This document shows, piece by piece, positions 30,194-39,700 of a stretch of DNA of 64,000 bases. Both the position numbers and the translations under genes were made by a program. Every line of letters starts with the position of its first letter. Position 1 is the first letter of the stretch. Below the pieces are notes generated by a model. The model saw only the letters and a program-made list of their open reading frames with translations, made no database searches and was not told the origin of the DNA. This DNA comes from Archangium violaceum Cb vi76 (GTDB lineage: Bacteria; Myxococcota; Myxococcia; Myxococcales; Myxococcaceae). The DNA lies in NCBI RefSeq assembly GCF_000733295.1, contig NZ_JPMI01000006.1:1-64000 (forward strand). The letters are read 5' to 3'.

Positions 30194-32691
30194 GAGCGGA
30201 ACTCGCGGAGTCACGTGGCCGCGTCCTGGTGATCGGCGCGAAGGAGGGCAGCGAGGCGCTGCTCGCGCACCTGTCCGTCAGTGGCTACCAGTGGGCCATC
30301 ACCGAGGACATGCAGGAGCTGGCGAGCCTGGCCGAGTCGTTGCGGCCGGACGCGGTGCTCATGTCCGCCACCGGCAAGAAGGCCACCGAGGCGCTCAGCG
30401 CCGTGCGTCAGGAGTCCCGGCTGCGCGAGGTGCGCGTGCTGGCGGACCTGACGCGCTCGCGCTCGGAGGTGCTGCGCAAGCTGCCCGTGGACGAGTGGGT
30501 CCGCAGCCTCGAGGAGCTCAGCTCCCGGCTGGACTCGGCGCTGCGTGAGCGGCGGGTGATGGAGCGCACGCGCAACCGCATGGAGCGGCTGCTGGAGATC
30601 ACCCAGGCCGCCACCAGCTCGCTGGAGCTGGAGCAGATCCTCCGCCTCGCGGTGGAGAAGGTGGGCGCCGTCATCAACGCCGACCGGTGCTCGGTGGTGC
30701 TGGTGGAGGACGTCAACTCGCGCACCGCGAGCGTGGTGGCCACGCTGGAGGATCCGGGCCTGTCGCTGGACGTGGACCTGGCGCGCTACCCCGAGCTGCG
30801 CCGCGCGCTGGAGACGCGCCAGCCGGTGCTGGTGGAGGAGGCCCAGCGGGATCCGCTGATGGCCGAGGTGCGCCCCACCATGACGTCGCTCGGGGTGCGC
30901 TCCATCCTCGTGCAGCCGCTGGTGTGCTCGGATGAGCTGCTCGGGGCGCTCTTCCTGCGCATGTCCCGGGGCTCCGAGGGCTTCGGCCGGGACGAGCAGG
31001 AGTTCGCCCAGGCGGTGGCGGCGGCGCTGGCCAACTGCATCCGCAACGCCCGCTTGCACACCGCTCTCAAGAAGAAGCGCGACGAGCTCGAGCTGGCCTA
31101 CGTGGAGCGCTACCGCGAGCTGACCGAGGCCAACCGCCGCCTCAAGGATCTCAACCGGCTCAAGGACGAGATCATCGCCGTGTGCAGCCATGACCTGCGC
31201 GCGCCGTTGCAGGTGCTGCTGGGCCATGGCCGGCTGCTGCTCGAGGGCGGGTTGGATCCGCAGCAGAAGCAGTCCGCCGAGGCGATGATCCGCCAGGGCC
31301 GGAAGATCCTCGGCCTCGTCGAGTCGCTGCTGGAGCGGGGCAAGGGCGACGTGGCGCGCCTGTCCATCGAGCCGCGCGTGCTGGACATCTCGACGCTCTG
31401 CAAGGAGAGCGTCACCGAGCTGGAGATCCTCGCCGCCGAGCGGGGCGTGGCCCTGCGGGCCGAGACCAGCGAGATCATGATGCTCATCGGTGATGAGCTG
31501 AAGCTGCACGAGGTGTTGCAGAACCTCATCACCAACGCCATCCACCACGCGCAGGACGCGGGCGAGGTGGTGGTGAAGGCCTCGCGGCTGCCGCGCCCGG
31601 ACGGAGACGTGGCGCGCATCGTGGTGCAGGACGACGGCAAGGGCATTCCGCCCGAGGAGCTGCCGCTCGTCTTCGACCGCTACCGCAGCGGTGCCAAGGG
31701 CGGGGGTGGTACGGGCCTGGGGCTCGCCATCTGCAAGGAGTTCGTGGAGCTTCACGGCGGAGAGATCTGGGCCGAGGCCCCGCCCGAGGGTGGCGCCGCG
31801 TTCATCTTCACCCTGCCGCTGGCGCAGGAGGTCTCCCGCGCCGTGCAGAACCTCCCGGCCAAGGAGACGGCCGAGCAGCCGCGCGTGCTGGTGGTGGAGG
31901 ACGAGCCGGAGATCGCCGCGGTGCTGGTGGAGGTGCTGCGCTCGCGCTACCGCGTGGACGTGGCGCGCGACGGCGCCGAGGGCCTGGCGCGGGCGCGCAC
32001 GTCCAAGCCGGACCTGGTGGTGATGGACGTCTTCCTGCCCAAGCTGGACGGTCTGGACGCCGCGGTGGCGCTCAAGTCCTCCTCGGACACCGCCAACATC
32101 CCCGTCATCCTGCTGTCCGCCCACCAGGGCGTGGCCGACAAGGTCCGCGCGCTCAACCTCGGCGCGGTGGACTACATGAGCAAGCCCTTCAACGCCATGG
32201 AGCTGCTGGGCCGCACCGAGCGCGCCCTCAAGCTGCGCAAGGCCGAGAACGAGCTGGAGCGCACCTCCTCGCTCATTCGCCGCAGTGGGAACGATCCCCT
32301 CACGGGCGTCTACGACCGGCGCGGCCTCATGCTGCGCCTGGACCACGAGGTGAGCCGTGGGCGGCGCTACAGCCGTCCGGTGAGCCTCGCGGTGCTCCGC
32401 CCGGATCGCCCCGTGCTCGACGAGGCGCTGCGCGGGATTCCGGACGTGATGCGCGCGCGCCTGCGCACCCAGGACATCCTTGGCCACATGGGCGAGGGGG
32501 TGCTCGCCGTCGTCCTGCCCGAGTGCAATGTTGAAGCGGGACGCAACGTCATCGGCCGGTTGCTGCCGGATGTCGAGAAGCACACAGGGATGGAGTACCG
32601 CTCGGCGGTGGCGGACGTGAGCCACGACAGCGAGCCGGTGGAGCGCATCCTGGAGCGGCTGGGCGCGCCGCCCCCCGTGCCGAAGCTCTAG
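30190..32691 (+). CDS. Hybrid sensor histidine kinase with GAF, receiver and degenerate GGDEF-like domains
   Basis: An 833-residue soluble kinase. Order: receiver-like domain lacking the acceptor Asp (about 10-115, DAVLMSATGKK), GAF (145-300), HisKA with H334 in CSHDLRAPL, HATPase with DDGKGIP and GGTGLGLAI (about 420-550), a complete receiver (about 565-680) with acceptor D613 in VVMDVFLPKLDG, and a C-terminal GGDEF-like domain (from DPLTGVYDRRGLML, about 695-825) in which the active-site GGDEF is replaced by MGEGVL. It therefore probably cannot make cyclic-di-GMP. No membrane helix, so a cytoplasmic signal is expected. GTG start at 30190. Confidence 0.9.
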   Translation: MRAELAESRGRVLVIGAKEGSEALLAHLSVSGYQWAITEDMQELASLAESLRPDAVLMSATGKKATEALSAVRQESRLREVRVLADLTRSRSEVLRKLPVDEWVRSLEELSSRLDSALRERRVMERTRNRMERLLEITQAATSSLELEQILRLAVEKVGAVINADRCSVVLVEDVNSRTASVVATLEDPGLSLDVDLARYPELRRALETRQPVLVEEAQRDPLMAEVRPTMTSLGVRSILVQPLVCSDELLGALFLRMSRGSEGFGRDEQEFAQAVAAALANCIRNARLHTALKKKRDELELAYVERYRELTEANRRLKDLNRLKDEIIAVCSHDLRAPLQVLLGHGRLLLEGGLDPQQKQSAEAMIRQGRKILGLVESLLERGKGDVARLSIEPRVLDISTLCKESVTELEILAAERGVALRAETSEIMMLIGDELKLHEVLQNLITNAIHHAQDAGEVVVKASRLPRPDGDVARIVVQDDGKGIPPEELPLVFDRYRSGAKGGGGTGLGLAICKEFVELHGGEIWAEAPPEGGAAFIFTLPLAQEVSRAVQNLPAKETAEQPRVLVVEDEPEIAAVLVEVLRSRYRVDVARDGAEGLARARTSKPDLVVMDVFLPKLDGLDAAVALKSSSDTANIPVILLSAHQGVADKVRALNLGAVDYMSKPFNAMELLGRTERALKLRKAENELERTSSLIRRSGNDPLTGVYDRRGLMLRLDHEVSRGRRYSRPVSLAVLRPDRPVLDEALRGIPDVMRARLRTQDILGHMGEGVLAVVLPECNVEAGRNVIGRLLPDVEKHTGMEYRSAVADVSHDSEPVERILERLGAPPPVPKL

Positions 32692-32711
32692 GCCCGGGTT
32701 AGACTCGGGAC

Positions 32712-34586
32712 GTGCGCCCGAGTCGACTCCTCACCCGAGCCGTACCGCTCCTGGCCCTCGTGGGGCTGGGTGCGGTCGCGGCGCCCGCCTCGCGCCGGCC
32801 CAAGGTGGACACCCAGGCCATGCGCGAGGCCATCTCCGCGGGGGCCCAGGACGAGGGCATGTCCTCGCCCGCCAGCTATGCCCACTACCTCCGGGCGAAG
32901 CTGTTGAGCCTCCAGGGCCAGCACCGGGGGGCGGTGGACTCCCTGCGGCTGGCGCTCGCCACGGACGAGAACAACCCGCACCTGCTCACGCAGCTGGGCG
33001 AGGAGTACGCGCGCCTGGGCGATCTGACGAAGGCCGAGCGCGAGCTGCGGCGCGTGGTGAAGGTCTACCCGGCGCACTACGCCGGCCGGCTGATGCTGGG
33101 GCGTGTGCTGATGGAGGCCGGCAAGCCCGCGCGCGCCCGGATGCACCTGCGCCGCGCCATCCAGCTCAAGCCCCGCGAGCCGGAGGCCTACCTCGTCCTC
33201 GCGCAGCTCTACCTGGATGGCCGCTCGAACGAGCAGGCCGTGAAGGTGGTGGAGGCGCTGGCGGCGGCGCTGCCCGGCGAGGCCTCCGGTTTCCGGCGCC
33301 TCGGGCTGGCACTGGCCGAGCGGGGCGATTCCACGCGGGCCGGGCACCTGTTGGCGCGGGCCATCGAGCGCGACCCCGGTGACGTGGAGTCGCTCACCGT
33401 GCTCGCGCAGCTCCACGAGAAGGCGGGGCAGCTCTCCGATGCCGAGGAGGCCCTGGCGCGGACCCTGGAGAGGGATCCCGACAACCAGGCGGTGTTGATG
33501 AGCGCTGGCCGGCTCGCACTGAGGCTCGGTTCGCCGGTGCGGGCGCGGGCGTACTTCGATCGGTTGCTGTCGATCTCCTCGGATCCGGAGCTCACCGTGC
33601 GGGTGGCGCTGGCCTTCCTGTCCGCGAAGGATCCCACCTCCACCGTGGAGGTATTGGACGCCGCGCGGAAGGGGAGGGGAGCGTCGCCCCGCATCTCCTA
33701 CTACGCGGGCCTGGTGCACGAGCGGCTGCGCCACTTCGACGCGGCCGCCATCGCCTACGCCGAGGTGCCCCTCACCTCCGAGCTCTTCCCCGAGGCGCGC
33801 GCCCGCCGCGCCGTCTGTCTCTCGCAGGCGGGAGAGCATGAGACAGCGCTCGCCCTGCTGCGCGAGGCCCTGGCCGAGCATCCCGACGACGCGGAGCTGT
33901 GGGTGCACCAGGCCCGGGCCCAGGAGCGCGCCGGCGAGCCCGAGCGCGCCGTGGCCATGCTGAAGGAGGCCCTCGAGCGCAAGCCGTCCGCGGAGCTGTA
34001 CGAGGCGCTCGCCTCCACCCTGCAGCGCCAGAAGCGCTCCGCCGAGGCCGTGGGCCTGCTGCGGACGGCCATCTCGCGGGAGCCTCGCGAGCCGGCCCTG
34101 CGCTACGTGCTCGCCAACGTGCTGCTCGCGCGGGGGGACGAGGAGGGGGCCATCACCAGCATGCGCGGTGTGCTCGAGTTGGACCCGGAGCATGCCGCGG
34201 CCATGAACTTCATCGGCTACGTGCTGGCCCAGCGCGGCCGGGACTTCGCCGAGGCGGAGCGGTTGGTGCGGCGCGCGCTCCAGCTGCGCCCGGACACCGG
34301 CTCCTTCCTCGACTCGCTGGGGTGGATCCACTTCCAGCGGGGCGACTACCCGCGCGCGCTGCAGTCGCTGGAGCGGGCGGCGGAGCTGGAACCCGAGGAG
34401 CCCGTCATCCTCGAACACCTGGGAGATGCCTACCAGCGCGTGTCCCGGCCCGGTGACGCGGCGGGGGCCTGGCGGCGTGCGCTCGAGGTGCTGGCCCTCA
34501 ATCCGGAGGCCGCCGACCCGCCGGATCAACGGGTGCTCCTCGAGCGCAAGCTGAAGTTGCTATCCACGGGTGCCGCGGATCGCTAA
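32712..34586 (+). CDS. Exported TPR-repeat protein
   Basis: A 624-residue protein with an N-terminal signal sequence (AVPLLALVGLGAVAAPA) and about 15 tetratricopeptide repeats, for example HLLTQLGEEYARLGDLTKAE, EAYLVLAQLYLDGRSNEQA and SFLDSLGWIHFQRGDYPRAL. TPR solenoids scaffold protein complexes; here probably in the periplasm. GTG at 32712 is used; it begins 20 bases after the kinase stop and overlaps the hydrolase start by one base (TAATG). The partner is unknown. Confidence 0.85.
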   Translation: MRPSRLLTRAVPLLALVGLGAVAAPASRRPKVDTQAMREAISAGAQDEGMSSPASYAHYLRAKLLSLQGQHRGAVDSLRLALATDENNPHLLTQLGEEYARLGDLTKAERELRRVVKVYPAHYAGRLMLGRVLMEAGKPARARMHLRRAIQLKPREPEAYLVLAQLYLDGRSNEQAVKVVEALAAALPGEASGFRRLGLALAERGDSTRAGHLLARAIERDPGDVESLTVLAQLHEKAGQLSDAEEALARTLERDPDNQAVLMSAGRLALRLGSPVRARAYFDRLLSISSDPELTVRVALAFLSAKDPTSTVEVLDAARKGRGASPRISYYAGLVHERLRHFDAAAIAYAEVPLTSELFPEARARRAVCLSQAGEHETALALLREALAEHPDDAELWVHQARAQERAGEPERAVAMLKEALERKPSAELYEALASTLQRQKRSAEAVGLLRTAISREPREPALRYVLANVLLARGDEEGAITSMRGVLELDPEHAAAMNFIGYVLAQRGRDFAEAERLVRRALQLRPDTGSFLDSLGWIHFQRGDYPRALQSLERAAELEPEEPVILEHLGDAYQRVSRPGDAAGAWRRALEVLALNPEAADPPDQRVLLERKLKLLSTGAADR

Positions 34587-35437
34587 TGTCCCCGCATCCT
34601 ATGGCGCGCTTCGACGAGGGTTTCTTCACCGGGAAGGACGGGCTGCGGCTGTACTGGATGTCCGAGCAGCCGGATGAACCCCGCGCGCACGTGGCGGTGG
34701 TGCACGGCTACGGAGATCACATCGGCCGCTACCGCACGACGTTCGACGCCCTCACGGCCCAGGGCTTCGCCGTGCACGGCTTCGACTACCGGGGCCATGG
34801 CCGCGCCGATGGGCGCCGCGGCTTCTGCGCCAGCTGGCCTGATTACCTGGATGACCTGGCGGCCTTCTGGGAGCGGGTGCGGAGCGCGGCCGGTGGGCGC
34901 AAGGTCTTCGTGCTCGCGCACAGCCATGGCGGCCTGATGTCGGTGCACCTGTTGGGGCGCGGCGGCCTCCAGGGCGTGAGCGGCATGGTGCTGTCAGCAC
35001 CTTATTTCAAGCTCGCCATCACGCCGCCGGCGCTGAAGCTCGTGGCCGCCCGGGCGGTGGGCCGGGTCCTTCCGTGGATGCCCATCAAGACGGAGCTCAC
35101 GCCCAAGGATCTGAGCCGGGACGAGGCGGTGCAGGAGGCGGTACGTCAGGACCCCCTCTACAATCACATCGTGACCCCGCGCTGGTTCATCCAGTCCACC
35201 GAGGCCCAGGCCCGGGTGATGACGCTCGCCCCGGAGGTGAAGGTGCCGCTCTTCCTGCTCAGCGGAGCGGAGGACGGCGTGGCGAGTGTGGAGACCGGAC
35301 GTGCCTTCTTCGAGGCCGTTGGCTCCAAGGACAAGGTGTACAAGGTGTATCCGGGGATGCGCCACGAGCCGCTCAACGAGCTCGGCAAAGAGGTGGTCCA
35401 GGGCGATATCTCCAACTGGATCTCCGCGCATCTCTGA
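34586..35437 (+). CDS. Alpha/beta hydrolase, monoacylglycerol lipase-like
   Basis: A 283-residue hydrolase of the lysophospholipase/monoacylglycerol lipase type. Elements: VAVVHGYGDHIGRY (oxyanion hole), FDYRGHGRADG, nucleophile Ser in AHSHGG, catalytic Asp in SGAEDGV and His in GMRHEPLNE. No signal peptide, so it is probably cytoplasmic and cleaves monoacylglycerols or lysophospholipids. ATG 34586 overlaps the TPR-gene stop; ATG 34601 is an alternative start that fits the family N-terminus equally well. Confidence 0.88.
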   Translation: MSPHPMARFDEGFFTGKDGLRLYWMSEQPDEPRAHVAVVHGYGDHIGRYRTTFDALTAQGFAVHGFDYRGHGRADGRRGFCASWPDYLDDLAAFWERVRSAAGGRKVFVLAHSHGGLMSVHLLGRGGLQGVSGMVLSAPYFKLAITPPALKLVAARAVGRVLPWMPIKTELTPKDLSRDEAVQEAVRQDPLYNHIVTPRWFIQSTEAQARVMTLAPEVKVPLFLLSGAEDGVASVETGRAFFEAVGSKDKVYKVYPGMRHEPLNELGKEVVQGDISNWISAHL

Positions 35438-35503
35438 CGTAGGTTCAAATTCCTTACAGAGCAAACTTCGTTATCGCGAGGGCGCTTTTCCGAGGGTCAC
35501 CGC

Positions 35504-35848
35504 ATGGCACAGGGCGAGCAGACGGGCATCATCGGCAAGGGCATCATCATCCGGGGCAATCTGACGGGTGGTGGGGACCTCATCATCGAGGGACGGGTGG
35601 AGGGGCAGATCGCCCTGAAGAACCACCTGACCATCGAGGGCACGGGCAAGGTTCAGGCGGACATCCGCGCGGAGGAGCTGACCATCAACGGCGAGGCGAG
35701 CGGCAACATCGACGCCTCGGGCCGGGTGGCCATCAACGCCTCGGCGAAGGTCGCGGGGGACATCAAGGCCCCGCGCGTGGTCATCGAAGATGGAGCGGTG
35801 TTCAACGGCTCCATCGAGATGGACGTGAAGCTGCCGGACGACATCTAA
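35504..35848 (+). CDS. bacN: Bactofilin (BacN-like)
   Basis: A 114-residue bactofilin: repeated short beta strands (GNLTGGGDLIIEGRVEGQI, VQADIRAEELTINGEASGN, VAGDIKAPRVVIEDGA) forming the beta-helical domain that polymerises into filaments without nucleotide. First of three tandem bactofilin genes followed by a PadC-like gene, as known for bacNOP-padC in Myxococcus xanthus, where they scaffold chromosome-segregation proteins near the poles. The symbol is assigned by order. A 66-base gap separates it from the hydrolase. Confidence 0.88.
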   Translation: MAQGEQTGIIGKGIIIRGNLTGGGDLIIEGRVEGQIALKNHLTIEGTGKVQADIRAEELTINGEASGNIDASGRVAINASAKVAGDIKAPRVVIEDGAVFNGSIEMDVKLPDDI

Positions 35849-35896
35849 ACGGGCCCCCGGGCCCGCAGCACCCTTCGGGAGGGGTGGACAACACTC

Positions 35897-36223
35897 ATGG
35901 CGAATACGGTCATTGGTTCGAGCATTGTCATCGATGGTGAGATCTCCGGCGACGAGGACCTGGTCATCCAGGGCACGGTGAAGGGGAAGATCTCCTTGAA
36001 GGAGAGCCTCTTCGTCGAGGGGAGCGGCGTGGTCGAGGCCGACATCGAGACGCAGAACGTGGAGATCGCCGGCCGGGTCACGGGCAACATCGCGGCCTCG
36101 GACAAGGTGGAGCTGAAGACGGATTGCCGCGTGGTGGGCGACATCAAGGCCCCGCGCATCCTCATCGCCGATGGTGCCTCCTTCAAGGGCAACGTCGACA
36201 TGGACATTCCGAAGGAGCGCTGA
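35897..36223 (+). CDS. bacO: Bactofilin (BacO-like)
   Basis: A 108-residue bactofilin consisting almost only of the core domain (IVIDGEISGDEDLVIQGTVK, VEADIETQNVEIAGRVTGN, VVGDIKAPRILIADGASFKG). No tails, so it likely co-polymerises with its neighbours. It is separated from the next gene by three bases. Function by analogy with BacO of M. xanthus: filament subunit at the poles. Confidence 0.88.
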   Translation: MANTVIGSSIVIDGEISGDEDLVIQGTVKGKISLKESLFVEGSGVVEADIETQNVEIAGRVTGNIAASDKVELKTDCRVVGDIKAPRILIADGASFKGNVDMDIPKER

Positions 36224-36226
36224 TCC

Positions 36227-36925
36227 TTGGCCACTGCGAAGGAACTGGCCCCTGGGGCCGTCAACAACACCGTGGTCGGTCAGTCCATCCTCATCAGCGG
36301 CAAGCTGACGGGTGATGAGGATCTGACCGTGCGCGGCCGCGTGGAGGGCGAGCTCACGCTGAGCCGCACCCTCATCGTGGAGCCCACGGGCGTGGTGAAG
36401 GCGAACGTGGCGGTGAAGAACGCCATCGTGAGCGGCGTGGTGGTGGGCAACATCAACGCCACCGAGAGCGTGGAGCTCACCCGCGAGGGCCGCATGGTGG
36501 GCGACATCCACGCCCCCCGCGTGATCATCGTGGATGGTGCGAGCTTCCGCGGCCGCGTGGACATGGGTGAGGTGGAACCGGGCCGCATGCCGTCTGATCG
36601 CTCGGCCCTGCCGCGTCCGACTGGCGCCACCGTGCGTCCCGCGGTGCGTCCGGGCGCCGCTCCGGCCCGTCCGGCGCTGCCGGGTGCGCGTCCCACGCCG
36701 CCGGCCGCTCCCGCTGCCCAGGCCCGTCCGGCCGCGGCTCCGGCTCGTCCGGCGCCTCCGCCCGCTCCGGCGGCGACCCGCCCGGCACCCCCTGCGCCGC
36801 CCGCGGCCAGGACCGCCGAGCCTACCCGCCCCGAGCCTCCCCGGCCGCCGGTCGCCGCACCGGTCCCGCCGACCGTGGCCGAGGCCGCCAGGAAGAAGGT
36901 CGTGGTGAAGAAGAAGGGTCGTTAA
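36227..36925 (+). CDS. bacP: Bactofilin with long alanine/proline-rich tail (BacP-like)
   Basis: A 232-residue bactofilin. Residues 1-115 form the core (SILISGKLTGDEDLTVRGRV, VVGNINATESVELTREGR, MVGDIHAPRVIIVDG), and 125-232 are a low-complexity Ala/Pro/Arg tail ending in KKVVVKKKGR. In M. xanthus BacP is the family member with an extended basic tail that recruits partner proteins. The start is a TTG at 36227 with GAAGGAG nine bases upstream. The tail is the likely binding site for PadC, encoded next (inference). Confidence 0.88.
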   Translation: MATAKELAPGAVNNTVVGQSILISGKLTGDEDLTVRGRVEGELTLSRTLIVEPTGVVKANVAVKNAIVSGVVVGNINATESVELTREGRMVGDIHAPRVIIVDGASFRGRVDMGEVEPGRMPSDRSALPRPTGATVRPAVRPGAAPARPALPGARPTPPAAPAAQARPAAAPARPAPPPAPAATRPAPPAPPAARTAEPTRPEPPRPPVAAPVPPTVAEAARKKVVVKKKGR

Positions 36926-36997
36926 AGCGTTGTGGTGGCGCTCGTACGCCACCGCACCGCCGTCCCGGCGCTACGACGGGCCGATCCAAGGGTGCCG

Positions 36998-37873
36998 ATG
37001 AACGCCATGAACGCCGAGAACAGAATCGACGAGGTGGACGCGAAGCCGAGCACCCCGGCCGAGGAGTCGTCGCCCGGGGAGTCCGCTCCCGAGTCGTCCG
37101 CCGTTTCCTCCAGGGAGGAGGGGACGGCGGAGGCCTCCGCGTCCGAGACCGCCCAGGCCGCCACCTCCGAGCAGCAGGAGGGTGGGGCGCGGGGCAATGA
37201 GCAGTCAGAGAGCGCGCAGTCCGCGATTCCTCCCGAGGGGATGGAAGCCGTGGCGCCGCGCCGCCGGGGGCATGTGGCTCCCGCGCATATTCCCCTGGAA
37301 CGGATCGACGAGGACACCACCTTCCAGATCCGCCCGCCGGGAGATCTGTCCGCACTGGCCACCGATCTGGCGCGGCTGGGACAGCTCTTCCCGGTGGACG
37401 TGCGCTTCAAGCCGCCGGACCGCTTCCAGATCATCTCCGGCTTCCGCCGGGTGGCGGCGATGCGGTTCCTCAAGCGGGACCGGGTGCTGGCCCGCCTGCA
37501 CACGGACCTGTCGGACGAGGACGCGCTGCTGATGGCGTTGGCCTCGGCCATCCACGCCTCGCCGGTGGACCCGGAGGATCTGGAGTCCCTGAAGGCGCGG
37601 CTCGAGGCCGAGGGGCGGCTGACGCCCATCGCCCGGGACATGCTGGACAAGGCGCTGGTGTCCCCCGACGAGTCGCTGGCCTCCGAGACGGTGGACGAGG
37701 AGGTCGACGCGGACGAGCTGGCCGCCGAGGCCACCCAGCGGCTGGTGGATATCAACCAGGATCTCGCGCTGCTGGCGGACGTGTTCGCGGACCTGGATGA
37801 GACGCGGAAGCAGGAGCTGCTCACCCAGCTGCGCTACTCCTCGGATCTCGTGGCCTGGCTGGAGCGCCTGTGA
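36998..37873 (+). CDS. padC: PadC-like ParB-domain protein
   Basis: A 291-residue protein with an acidic, disordered N-terminus (1-90) and a ParB-like domain at about 95-170 ([51 protein letters not shown]), followed by an acidic helical C-terminus. PadC of M. xanthus connects the bactofilin scaffold with ParA and the ParB-origin complex; genes next to bacNOP support this assignment. ATG at 36998 is preferred to GTG 36932, which lies just behind bacP. The stop overlaps pyrE (GTGA). Confidence 0.85.
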   Translation: MNAMNAENRIDEVDAKPSTPAEESSPGESAPESSAVSSREEGTAEASASETAQAATSEQQEGGARGNEQSESAQSAIPPEGMEAVAPRRRGHVAPAHIPLERIDEDTTFQIRPPGDLSALATDLARLGQLFPVDVRFKPPDRFQIISGFRRVAAMRFLKRDRVLARLHTDLSDEDALLMALASAIHASPVDPEDLESLKARLEAEGRLTPIARDMLDKALVSPDESLASETVDEEVDADELAAEATQRLVDINQDLALLADVFADLDETRKQELLTQLRYSSDLVAWLERL

Positions 37874-38439
37874 CGGTGGACGCCCTCGCGCGGGACAGGG
37901 CCCGTTTGTTGGAGGTGCTCACCGAGCGCTCCTTCGAGCGGCGCAAGGTGGTGCTGTCGTCCGGCAAGGAGTCGGACTTCTACATCGACTGCAAGCGCAC
38001 CGCGCTGCTGGCCGAGGGGCACTTCCTCATCGGCCGGCTGTTGCTGCAGGCCGTGCGGCGCGAGGCCTCCGAGGCCGTGGCGGTGGGCGGGCTGACGCTG
38101 GGCGCGGATCCGCTCGCGTCGGCCGTCAGCCTGACGAGCTACCTGTCGGGCACGCCCCTGCATGCCTTCATCGTCCGCAAGGAGCCCAAGGGCCATGGCA
38201 CCGGCCAGTGGCTCGAGGGCATGAAGGCGCTCGCTCCCGGAGCACCGGTGGCCATCCTGGAGGACGTGGTGACCACGGGCGCCTCCACGCTCAAGGCAAT
38301 CGAGCGGGCTCAACTGGAAGGACTCCGGGTGCTTGGGGCGTTCGCGTTGGTGGATAGACTGGAGGGCGGACGCGAGGCGGTCGAGGCCGCCGGACACCGG
38401 CTCTTCACCCTGTACACCCGCAAGGACTTCATTCCATGA
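37870..38439 (+). CDS. pyrE: Orotate phosphoribosyltransferase
   Basis: A 189-residue PRTase: orotate + PRPP to orotidine 5'-phosphate in pyrimidine synthesis. The PRPP-binding motif reads [12 protein letters not shown], with the acidic pair preceding TTGAS, and the [14 protein letters not shown] segment is typical of PyrE. The GTG start overlaps the padC stop, and a 4-bp overlap joins it to the next gene. Co-transcription with the bactofilin genes is unrelated in function. Confidence 0.93.
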   Translation: MTVDALARDRARLLEVLTERSFERRKVVLSSGKESDFYIDCKRTALLAEGHFLIGRLLLQAVRREASEAVAVGGLTLGADPLASAVSLTSYLSGTPLHAFIVRKEPKGHGTGQWLEGMKALAPGAPVAILEDVVTTGASTLKAIERAQLEGLRVLGAFALVDRLEGGREAVEAAGHRLFTLYTRKDFIP

Positions 38440-39065
38440 AGATGCAGTTGCGGCTCGGCGCGCTGATGATGGCGCTCGCGGGCTGTGTCTCGACGCCTCC
38501 CACGCTGGGAGATCCGCCGCCCGGTTTCAAGGACGAGAAACGGGAGCTCAGCTACCAGTCGGTGCTGGAGAAGTACACGGATCGCGCCGAGCTCTACGCG
38601 GGCTTCGACACGGTGATGTTCGCCGCGGCCACGCTGCAGACGCAGTCCTTCCGCGAGGCCCGCGTGCGCCGCGAGGGCTCCTTCAAGGCCCTGACGCAGG
38701 AGCGCGTGCAGGAGATCCTCACCCAGGAGTTCGCGGAGGCGGCCAGGACGAACGAGTTCTTCCTCGGCGTGCACGTCTTCAACTACCGCTACGAGGACTT
38801 CGACCGTCCGTCGTCCATCTGGAACCTGGTGATGGTGACGCCCGCGGGCGAGCTGAAGCCCGTGAGCGTGGAGCGGGTGGGGCGCGCGGACCTGGAGATG
38901 CGCTCCTTCTACCCGTACATGGGCACCTTCTGGGTGGGCTACCGCGTGCGCTTCCCCGCCGCCTACCCGGATGGCAGGCCCGTCATCTCCGAGGCCATGG
39001 GGCACGTGGTGCTGCGCATGGCCTCGTCGCTCGGCAAGGTGGAGATGCGGGTGCACGCGCGCTGA
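38436..39065 (+). CDS. Putative lipoprotein, unknown function
   Basis: A 209-residue protein with a lipobox (MMALAGC, cysteine at 17) followed by VSTPPTLGDPPPG, so a membrane-anchored periplasmic protein. The mature part has no recognised domain; it holds a repeated charged helix (EAARTNEFFLGVHVFNYRYED) and a terminal helix. It overlaps pyrE by 4 bases and ends 15 bases before the convergent LOG gene. Confidence 0.75.
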   Translation: MKMQLRLGALMMALAGCVSTPPTLGDPPPGFKDEKRELSYQSVLEKYTDRAELYAGFDTVMFAAATLQTQSFREARVRREGSFKALTQERVQEILTQEFAEAARTNEFFLGVHVFNYRYEDFDRPSSIWNLVMVTPAGELKPVSVERVGRADLEMRSFYPYMGTFWVGYRVRFPAAYPDGRPVISEAMGHVVLRMASSLGKVEMRVHAR

Positions 39066-39080
39066 CGTGCCCCCGGTGTC

Positions 39081-39677
39081 TCAGGTCTGATCGGGCCGCA
39101 GCACCGGCTTGTCCGGCGCGAGCGGCTGCCCGGCCCGCTGGAGCTGCTCCAACAGCGCGGTCGGCGAGGTCTCGCAGGCGAAGGGTTGAGCGCGTGCCTC
39201 GGGGATGAAGCCCTCGTCCACCGCGCGCCGCATCATCGCCAGCAGCGGCCCGTAGAAGTCCGCCACGTTGAGCAGGCCGATGGGCTTGTGGTGGAGGCCG
39301 AGCTGGGCCCAGGTGGTGATCTCGAAGAGCTCCTCGAAGGTGCCCACGCCGCCGGGCATGGCGATGAAGGCGTCCGAGAGCTGGGCCATCTTCGCCTTGC
39401 GCGTGTGCATGGAGTCCACCAGGTGCAGCTCGGTGAGCCCCTTGTGGGCGCGCTCCCGCTCGCTCAGGAAGAACTGGGGCAGCACGCCCACCACCTTGCC
39501 CCCCTGCGCGAGGGCCGCGTCCGCCATCGCGCCCATCAACCCCACGCTGGTGCCGCCGTAGACGAGGGTGAGCCCCCGCCGGGCGATTTCCGTGCCCAGG
39601 GCCCTGGCCCCCTCGAGGTACTCCGGCCGGGCTCCCATCCGCGAGCCACAGAAGACACAGACCGATTTCAGTTCCAT
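39081..39677 (-). CDS. LOG-family protein (cytokinin riboside 5'-monophosphate phosphoribohydrolase type)
   Basis: A 198-residue LOG/TIGR00730 protein: VCVFCGSRMGARPEY, LVYGGTSVGLMGAMADAAL, MPGGVGTFEELFE (the PGGxGTxxE motif). Members release the base from nucleoside 5'-monophosphates; in bacteria the substrate is often unclear. The start is taken as ATG 39677 with GGAGG upstream; a GTG at 39704 overlapping the nadB stop would add nine residues. It follows nadB, possibly sharing its transcript. Confidence 0.88.
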   Translation of the reverse strand: MELKSVCVFCGSRMGARPEYLEGARALGTEIARRGLTLVYGGTSVGLMGAMADAALAQGGKVVGVLPQFFLSERERAHKGLTELHLVDSMHTRKAKMAQLSDAFIAMPGGVGTFEELFEITTWAQLGLHHKPIGLLNVADFYGPLLAMMRRAVDEGFIPEARAQPFACETSPTALLEQLQRAGQPLAPDKPVLRPDQT

Positions 39678-39700
39678 TTCGGGACGTTCCTCCAGGGCGC

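Noticed and set aside
30211-32625. An 804-codon open frame on the minus strand opposite the hybrid kinase
   Set aside because: His/Gln-rich mirror sequence with no motif; the kinase on the plus strand is clear in all domains.
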